From NCBI GenBank assembly GCA_031549115.1, contig JAVBQJ010000024.1, positions 1 through 18,993 on the forward strand: a stretch of DNA of 18,993 nt. The letters are read 5' to 3'. Below are positions 14,670 to 18,993 of this stretch, one piece after another. Source of the stretch: JAVBQJ01 sp031549115. Lineage in GTDB: Bacteria; Verrucomicrobiota; Lentisphaeria; Victivallales; Victivallaceae. The number at the start of each line of letters is the position of its first letter. Position 1 is the first letter of the stretch. The position numbers were made by a program, and so were the translations under genes. Under the pieces are notes generated by a model. The model had not been told where the DNA came from. It saw nothing but the letters and a program-made list of their open reading frames with translations, and searched no databases.

Positions 14670-16514
14670 ATGGTGAAGAATCTGAACGCGGTCCCGACCA
14701 AGCACGCCAAGCTGGTCCAGTGGGTCAATGAGTGGGCTGAAATCTGCCAGCCCGACGGTATTTACTGGTGCGACGGCAGCGATGCCGAATACCATCGTCT
14801 CAGCGAAGAAATGATCGCCAGCGGCCTGGCGGTGCGTTTGAATGAGAAGAAGCGCCCGAACTCCATCTGGTTCAACTCCGATCCGTCGGACGTGGCGCGC
14901 GTTGAAAACCGCACCTATATTGCCAGCGAAAAGAAGGAAGACGCCGGTCCGACCAATAACTGGATCGACCCGAAAGAGCTCAAGAAGACGATGCTCGGTC
15001 TCTACAAGGGCTGCATGAAGGGCCGTACCATGTACGTGATCCCGTTCTCGATGGGCCCGATCGGTTCGAATATCGCCAAGATCGGCGTCGAAGTCACCGA
15101 TTCCCCGTACGTGGTGATCAGCATGGACGTGATGACCCGCGTCGGCACTGCCGTGTTGAAGGTGCTCGGCGACAACGGCGAATTCGTCCCGTGCGTCCAC
15201 TCCGTCGGCAAGCCGCTGGCCGCCGGCGAAAGCGACAACGGCGTCTGGCCGTGCGCGCCGTTGGACAAGAAATACATCGCCCACTTCCCGGAAACCCGCG
15301 AAATCTGGTCGTACGGTTCCGGTTACGGCGGCAACGCGCTGCTCGGCAAGAAGTGTCTGGCGCTGCGTATCGCGTCGGTCCAGGCGCGTGACGAAGGCTG
15401 GATGGCCGAGCACATGCTGATTTTGAAGTTGACCAACCCCGCGGGCAAGGTCAAGTACGTCGCGGGCGCGTTCCCGTCGGCCTGCGGCAAAACCAACCTC
15501 GCGATGCTGATTCCGACCATTCCGGGCTGGAAGGTCGAAACCGTCGGCGACGATATCGCCTGGATGAAGTTCGGCAAGGACGGCCGTCTGTACGCGATCA
15601 ACCCGGAAGCCGGGTTCTTCGGCGTCGCCCCCGGTACGTCGATGCAGTCCAATCCGAACGCGATGCTTTCGGTGGCCAAAGACACCATCTTCACCAACGT
15701 CGGCCTGACCGATGACAACGATATCTGGTGGGAAGGCATCGGTTATCCGGCGCCGAACGGCAAGTTGACCGACTGGCACCGTCAGCCCTGGACCACGGAA
15801 ACGCTCGACAAGGACGGCAAGCCGGCCAAGGCGGCGCACCCGAACGCCCGTTTCGCGGCCAAGGCCGAAAACTGTCCGGCGATCGCCTCCGAGTGGCAGG
15901 ATCCCGCCGGTGTACCGATCGACGCGTTCCTCTTCGGCGGACGCCGTCCGTCGACCCTGCCTCTGGTGTATCAGTCCCAGGACTGGAATCACGGCGTGTT
16001 CATCGGTTCGACCGTCGGTTCCGAAGTGACCGCGGCGGCGCTGGACGTGAAGGCCGGCACGGTTCGCCGCGACCCGTTCGCGATGCTGCCGTTCTGCGGC
16101 TATCACATGGGCGACTACTTCAAGCATTGGCTGGAAATCGGCCAGAAGACCGATGCGGCCAAGTTGCCGAAAATTTTCTGCGTCAACTGGTTCCGCAAAT
16201 CCGCGGAAGGCAAGTTCATGTGGCCGGGTTTCGGCGACAACAGCCGCGTGCTGAAGTGGGTCTTCGAACGCTGCGACAACGGCGGCAAGGCGGTGGAAAC
16301 CGCGATCGGTTACATGCCGACTGCCGACGCCATTGACGTGACCGGCCTCGAAGATGTCTCCGCCGACACGATGAAAGAATTGCTGGCGGTCGACGTCGAA
16401 GGCTGGAAGAACGAACTCGCGATGATCAAAGAGCATTACGCGAATTTCGGCGACAAGCTTCCGAAGGAACTTGCCGCTCAGCTTGTTAAGCTGGAGCAGC
16501 GCTTGAACAAGTAA
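14670..16514 (+). CDS. pckG: Phosphoenolpyruvate carboxykinase (GTP)
   Basis: 614 residues, the usual length for the GTP-dependent family. It interconverts oxaloacetate plus GTP with phosphoenolpyruvate, CO2 and GDP. In anaerobes it often works in the carboxylating direction toward succinate. Visible motifs are YVIPFSMGP with G132SN (substrate region), YGSGYGGNALLGKKC (215-229), the metal-site residue H248 in AEHML, the P-loop FPSACGKTN (268-276) with the reactive C272, and GDDIAWM (293-299). NPEAGFFGVAPGTS (311-324) is the signature that separates the GTP from the ATP enzyme. AAGGAG lies eight bases before the ATG. Codon use is strongly biased toward GGC, AAG, CTG and ACC, which suggests high expression. 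It is monocistronic, with its own promoter and terminator. Confidence 0.97.
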   Translation: MVKNLNAVPTKHAKLVQWVNEWAEICQPDGIYWCDGSDAEYHRLSEEMIASGLAVRLNEKKRPNSIWFNSDPSDVARVENRTYIASEKKEDAGPTNNWIDPKELKKTMLGLYKGCMKGRTMYVIPFSMGPIGSNIAKIGVEVTDSPYVVISMDVMTRVGTAVLKVLGDNGEFVPCVHSVGKPLAAGESDNGVWPCAPLDKKYIAHFPETREIWSYGSGYGGNALLGKKCLALRIASVQARDEGWMAEHMLILKLTNPAGKVKYVAGAFPSACGKTNLAMLIPTIPGWKVETVGDDIAWMKFGKDGRLYAINPEAGFFGVAPGTSMQSNPNAMLSVAKDTIFTNVGLTDDNDIWWEGIGYPAPNGKLTDWHRQPWTTETLDKDGKPAKAAHPNARFAAKAENCPAIASEWQDPAGVPIDAFLFGGRRPSTLPLVYQSQDWNHGVFIGSTVGSEVTAAALDVKAGTVRRDPFAMLPFCGYHMGDYFKHWLEIGQKTDAAKLPKIFCVNWFRKSAEGKFMWPGFGDNSRVLKWVFERCDNGGKAVETAIGYMPTADAIDVTGLEDVSADTMKELLAVDVEGWKNELAMIKEHYANFGDKLPKELAAQLVKLEQRLNK

Positions 16515-16535
16515 GCTGACTGCCTGATTTTCGAG

Positions 16536-16575
16536 CGGCCGCCGTGGAAGTGATTTCTCCGGCGGCCGTTTTTTT
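16536..16575 (+). terminator. Intrinsic terminator of pckG
   Basis: CGGCCGCCG (16536-16544) and CGGCGGCCG (16560-16568) are perfect 9-bp arms with a 15-nt loop, followed by seven T (16569-16575). It begins 22 bases past the stop codon. Confidence 0.92.
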
Positions 16576-16587
16576 GTCCCCGGAATC

Positions 16588-16791
16588 GTGTATATGCGCT
16601 ATGCAAAAAGTACCATGGTGCGCTGCGAGTGGCTGTCGGACGGCTTCCGGCTGCGCGGTGCCATTCCGGTTTCGTGCCTGGGATGGGAACGCTCCGGATT
16701 GTTCGAATGCGCGCTGCATGTCGGCAGTGGCGGCGAATATGTCTACACGCCGTTGTTCGGTTCCAGTTGCGGCTACGCTTCGGTGCGGTAG
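16588..16791 (+). CDS. Possible small protein or gene remnant
   Basis: A 67-residue frame starting MYMRYAKSTMVRCEW. Codon choice (GGC, CTG, GTC, TTC, TAC) matches the surrounding genes and the product has a balanced composition with four Cys. It has no membrane segment and no family I recognise. Only a weak GGAA lies upstream, and it starts 13 bases after the pckG terminator without an evident promoter. It may be the remnant of a larger gene. The opposite strand also has a long open frame here, which lowers confidence. Confidence 0.3.
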   Translation: MYMRYAKSTMVRCEWLSDGFRLRGAIPVSCLGWERSGLFECALHVGSGGEYVYTPLFGSSCGYASVR

Positions 16792-16824
16792 AGCTGTTTT
16801 TTTGCCGAAAATATTGAGAATCAT

Positions 16825-16852
16825 TTGCGAATTGCCGAAAACATGGTATAGT
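16825..16852 (+). promoter_or_regulatory. Promoter of the hydrogenase-maturation transcript
   Basis: TTGCGA (16825-16830), 16 nt, TATAGT (16847-16852). Transcription should start at about 16859-16860, exactly where the 5' arm of the leader's closing stem begins. Confidence 0.65.
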
Positions 16853-16859
16853 ATAACAA

Positions 16860-17024
16860 GCCGACCGGAAGGGAATCCCGACCGGAAGGAATATGGAAAA
16901 TACGATCGTTCTGAGATCACAAAGGGGCAGGTCCCCGGTGGGAAGGCGAGCGGCGGAGTGTGAAGTTTTTCACGCTCGGATGATGTGTCGGCGCCCGCGA
17001 ATCGGAACGGTTCGCGGGTTTTTT
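16860..17024 (+). promoter_or_regulatory. Candidate riboswitch or attenuator leader upstream of the TM1266-type regulator and hydG
   Basis: The leader runs from the predicted transcription start to an intrinsic terminator. A closing stem GCCGAC (16860-16865) / GTCGGC (16987-16992) encloses GGG/CCC (16871-16879), GGGG/CCCC (16924-16936, loop CAGGT) and GAGTGTGAA/TTCACGCTC (16956-16977, loop GTTT, one G-U pair). A repeated CCGACCGGAAGG occurs at 16861 and 16878. The terminator is CCCGCGAATC/GGTTCGCGGG (16994-17018, loop GGAAC, one G-U pair) with six T (17019-17024), ending 24 bases before the start codon. I could not match it to a riboswitch class from memory. A cis-acting control of hydrogenase maturation by a metabolite, metal or protein is inferred. 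Confidence 0.55.
16994..17024 (+). terminator. Intrinsic terminator within the leader
   Basis: A 10-bp stem (one G-U pair) closes a GGAAC loop, followed by six T. It lies between the promoter at 16825-16852 and the start codon at 17049. The downstream genes can only be transcribed from that promoter by reading through it. Confidence 0.8.
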
Positions 17025-17048
17025 GTGCGCCAAAACGGGGAGGGGGAT

Positions 17049-17315
17049 ATGGAAACACGAATCGCGTTGATCGGCATTGTCGTGGAGAAGCTGGAAGCCA
17101 CCGAAAGGCTCAACCGGGTGCTCCATGATTACAGTCAATATATGGTCGGGCGGATGGGAATTCCGTACCGGCAGCAGGGGGTTTCGATCATCAGCGTGGT
17201 GGTCGACGCGCCCGCCGATGTCACCAGTTCACTTTCGGGCAAGCTCGGAATGATCGACGGCATCAGCGTGAAAACGATTTATTCAAAGCAGAATCATAAA
17301 ACAGGCGAGGTGTAA
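17049..17315 (+). CDS. TM1266-family putative iron-only hydrogenase system regulator
   Basis: 88 residues. The text METRIALIGIVVEKLEATERLN, followed by LHDYSQYMVGRMGIPYR, ISVVVDAP and LSGKLGMIDGISVKTIYSK, fits the small ferredoxin-like/ACT-like proteins related to the NikR C-terminal domain that accompany [FeFe]-hydrogenase maturation genes. The molecular role of the family is not firmly established. The name rests on gene context and the nickel-regulator-like fold, and it has no DNA-binding domain of its own. The start is fixed by GGAGGGGG just upstream; the open frame extends to 16893 but would run through the terminator hairpin. hydG begins two bases after its stop, so the two are cotranscribed and probably translationally coupled. 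Confidence 0.9.
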   Translation: METRIALIGIVVEKLEATERLNRVLHDYSQYMVGRMGIPYRQQGVSIISVVVDAPADVTSSLSGKLGMIDGISVKTIYSKQNHKTGEV

Positions 17316-17317
17316 TT

Positions 17318-18736
17318 ATGTACGATCCCAAATCACCGGTAGCCACCGATTTCATCGATGACGCCGAAATTCTGGCCACGCTGGAATATGCGCGGGAGCA
17401 CAAACACGACCGGCAGCTGGTCGCCGGGATTATCGAAAAAGCCCGTTCCGGCAAAGGGTTGCCGCATCGCGAGGCCGCGGTCTTGCTCGAATGCGACATT
17501 CCGGAGCTGAATCTGGAGATCTTCGCGTTGGCAAAAGAGCTGAAGCGGCGGATCTACGGCAACCGGATCGTGATGTTTGCGCCGCTGTATTTGTCCAACT
17601 ACTGCGTCAATGGCTGCGTCTATTGCCCCTATCATTATAAGAACAAGCACATCCGGCGCAAAAAACTGACCCAGGATGAGATCGCCCGCGAGGTGGTCGC
17701 GCTGCAGGATATGGGCCACAAACGGCTGGCGCTGGAAACCGGCGAGGACCCGGTCAACAACCCGCTCGAGTATGTGCTCGAAAGCATCAAGACCATCTAC
17801 GGCATCAAGCACAAAAACGGTGCCATCCGGCGGGTCAACGTGAATATCGCCGCGACCACGGTGGAAAATTACCGGAAGTTGAAGGACGCCGGCATCGGTA
17901 CGTATATTCTCTTTCAGGAGACCTATCACAAGCAGAATTACGAACAGCTGCATCCGACCGGTCCGAAGCACGATTACGCCTGGCATACCGAGGCGATGGA
18001 TCGTGCCATGGACGGCGGCATCGACGACGTCGGTTTGGGGGTATTGTTCGGTTTGAACATGTACCGCTATGACTTCGCCGGTCTGTTGATGCACGCCGAG
18101 CACCTCGAAGCCGCGAAAGGGGTCGGACCGCACACCATCAGCGTGCCGCGCATCCGCCCCGCCGACGACATCGATCCGAATGCGTTCTCGGACGCGATCG
18201 ACGACGACACCTTCGCCAAAATCGTCGCCGTGCTCCGGATCGCGGTGCCGTATACCGGGTTGATCGTTTCGACCCGCGAGTCCGCCGAGGCGCGCAAACG
18301 GGTGCTGGAGCTGGGCGTATCGCAGATTTCGGGCGGTTCGCGCACCAGCGTCGGCGGCTATGCCGAGGAGGAGGCCGAAGAGGACAACTCGGCGCAATTC
18401 GACGTCTCCGACCGGCGTACGCTGGACCAGGTGGTCAACTGGCTGCTGTCGCTGGGGTACATTCCCAGCTTCTGTACCGCCTGTTACCGGGAAGGACGCA
18501 CCGGGGACCGCTTCATGGCACTGGCGAAATCCGGAGAGATCGGCAACTGCTGCCAGCCGAACGCGCTGATGACACTTAAGGAGTATCTGGAAGATTACGC
18601 CGGAGAGGACACCAAACGCAAAGGCGAAACGGTCATTGCCGAGGAATTGGAGCGCATCCCCAACGCGAATGTGCGCCGGATTGCCCGCGAACACTTGCAG
18701 GAACTCCATGACGGCAAGCGCGATTTTCGCTTCTGA
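17318..18736 (+). CDS. hydG: [FeFe]-hydrogenase H-cluster radical SAM maturase HydG
   Basis: 472 residues, full length. HydG cleaves tyrosine with S-adenosylmethionine to p-cresol and a glycine-derived fragment that gives the CO and cyanide ligands of the H-cluster. The radical-SAM site is C96-VNG-C100-VY-C103, binding the [4Fe-4S] cluster. The barrel follows, with ETGEDP and PRIRPADDIDPN, and SQISGGSRTSVGGY near the C-terminal end. The C-terminal CX2CX22C motif (C386, C389, C412) holds the auxiliary cluster where the Fe(CO)2(CN) unit is built. GAGG lies before the ATG, which is two bases after the preceding stop. The presence of this gene implies an [FeFe]-hydrogenase elsewhere and an anaerobic, H2-metabolising cell. 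HydE and HydF are not in the window and may lie to the right. Confidence 0.97.
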   Translation: MYDPKSPVATDFIDDAEILATLEYAREHKHDRQLVAGIIEKARSGKGLPHREAAVLLECDIPELNLEIFALAKELKRRIYGNRIVMFAPLYLSNYCVNGCVYCPYHYKNKHIRRKKLTQDEIAREVVALQDMGHKRLALETGEDPVNNPLEYVLESIKTIYGIKHKNGAIRRVNVNIAATTVENYRKLKDAGIGTYILFQETYHKQNYEQLHPTGPKHDYAWHTEAMDRAMDGGIDDVGLGVLFGLNMYRYDFAGLLMHAEHLEAAKGVGPHTISVPRIRPADDIDPNAFSDAIDDDTFAKIVAVLRIAVPYTGLIVSTRESAEARKRVLELGVSQISGGSRTSVGGYAEEEAEEDNSAQFDVSDRRTLDQVVNWLLSLGYIPSFCTACYREGRTGDRFMALAKSGEIGNCCQPNALMTLKEYLEDYAGEDTKRKGETVIAEELERIPNANVRRIAREHLQELHDGKRDFRF

Positions 18737-18740
18737 AGCC

Positions 18741-18768
18741 GGATTTTCCTCGAAAACCCGCATTTTTT
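18741..18768 (+). terminator. Possible terminator of hydG
   Basis: GGATTTTC (18741-18748) pairs with GAAAACCC (18752-18759) with one mismatch and a 3-nt loop, followed after a few bases by six T (18763-18768). It begins five bases past the hydG stop. The stem is weak compared with the other terminators here. Confidence 0.4.
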
Positions 18769-18790
18769 GCCTGAAACTGTGATATTGAGC

Positions 18791-18818
18791 TTGACAGGTT
18801 GTGGTTTTGGGGTATATT
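18791..18818 (+). promoter_or_regulatory. Rightward promoter P1 at the window edge
   Basis: TTGACA (18791-18796), 16 nt, TATATT (18813-18818). Its transcript would begin with CG-rich sequence holding a small hairpin CGCTCC/GGAGCG and read out of the window. Confidence 0.65.
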
Positions 18819-18897
18819 AAACCTCGTTTTGCGCTCCGGAGTGGAAACTGGAGCGGGAACGGTTGATAAGAAATTTGATAAAAGATGGCGTTTGAGC

Positions 18898-18925
18898 TTG
18901 ACAGAAGCAAAAACGCTGCTATAGT
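18898..18925 (+). promoter_or_regulatory. Rightward promoter P2 at the window edge
   Basis: TTGACA (18898-18903), 16 nt, TATAGT (18920-18925). The 13 bases TTGAGCTTGACAG around its -35 (18892-18904) are identical to those at P1 (18785-18797). No gene start is visible before the window ends, so both promoters serve a gene to the right. Confidence 0.7.
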
Positions 18926-18993
18926 AAATGATGTTTCGCGCTTCGTTTGAAAGATGAATCGAACCGGAACAGGGTTGAAGAAAAATTAAAAAT

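Noticed and set aside
14637..16436. 599-codon minus-strand open frame opposite pckG
   Set aside because: High-GC codon bias of pckG removes stops on the other strand; the product (HRRTG-type text) looks artificial and there is no ribosome site.
16860..16925. Leader as SRP RNA, TPP or cobalamin riboswitch
   Set aside because: CCGGAAGGAA, CTGAGA and GGGAATCC recall fragments of these RNAs, but the other conserved parts of each are missing.
16893..17048. Longer start for the TM1266-type protein
   Set aside because: It would translate through the leader hairpins and the terminator; the family begins at METRIALIG with its own strong ribosome site.
17333..18910. 525-codon minus-strand open frame opposite hydG
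   Set aside because: Antisense to an unmistakable HydG with all its cysteine motifs.
18954..18989. Eleven-codon frame at the right edge as a leader peptide
   Set aside because: Too short and without a clear ribosome site; the gene it would serve is outside the window.
1..18993. CRISPR array, tRNA, rRNA or insertion sequence
   Set aside because: No regularly spaced repeats, no cloverleaf with a T-arm consensus, no rRNA-like stretch and no transposase text were seen.

Overview
The window looks like chromosomal DNA of an anaerobic bacterium, most likely a Lentisphaerota (Victivallis-like) gut or fermentative organism. The basis is the mix of a GntR-type regulator beside a DUF4838-like protein, a cytoplasmic GH29 fucosidase, GTP-dependent PEP carboxykinase and [FeFe]-hydrogenase maturation genes. 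This is an inference from gene content, not a phylogenetic result. Most of the window is GC-rich. Bases 1 to about 1525 are clearly AT-rich and look foreign.

Left accessory part (1-9355). An AT-rich segment holds the end of an unknown gene and a two-helix membrane/coiled-coil protein (minus strand). It abuts a GntR-family regulator that has lost its effector domain. Next on the minus strand are a secreted DUF4838-like protein that appears to lack its central domain and a small four-helix membrane protein that is probably cotranscribed with it. A lipoprotein of the serine beta-lactamase/esterase superfamily follows, with a strong terminator. Divergent from it on the plus strand are a multi-helix membrane protein of unknown function and an alpha-L-fucosidase.

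Central housekeeping part (9356-14371, minus strand). The order of transcription is rpsP (S16), a KH-domain protein (KhpA-like), trmD, rplS (L19), a possible 22-codon ORF, rnhB, then thrS. The first genes are tightly packed with 4-nt overlaps and use GTG and TTG starts. ThrRS lacks the TGS domain. Both intergenic regions flanking thrS are filled with strong hairpins without U-tracts and look like structured repeat elements.

Right part (14372-18993, plus strand). pckG has its own promoter and terminator. A TM1266-type regulator followed by hydG, the radical-SAM maturase that makes CO and cyanide for the [FeFe]-hydrogenase H-cluster, is preceded by a clear promoter. Between promoter and start codon lies a structured leader of about 190 nt ending in an intrinsic terminator just before the ribosome binding site. 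This candidate riboswitch or attenuator is the most interesting item. Two tandem promoters with a shared 13-nt -35 region fire out of the right edge.

Nine promoters in the window fit one pattern: TTGNNN, 16-17 nt, then TATA(C/G)T or TATATT. This supports the start-site and operon calls.
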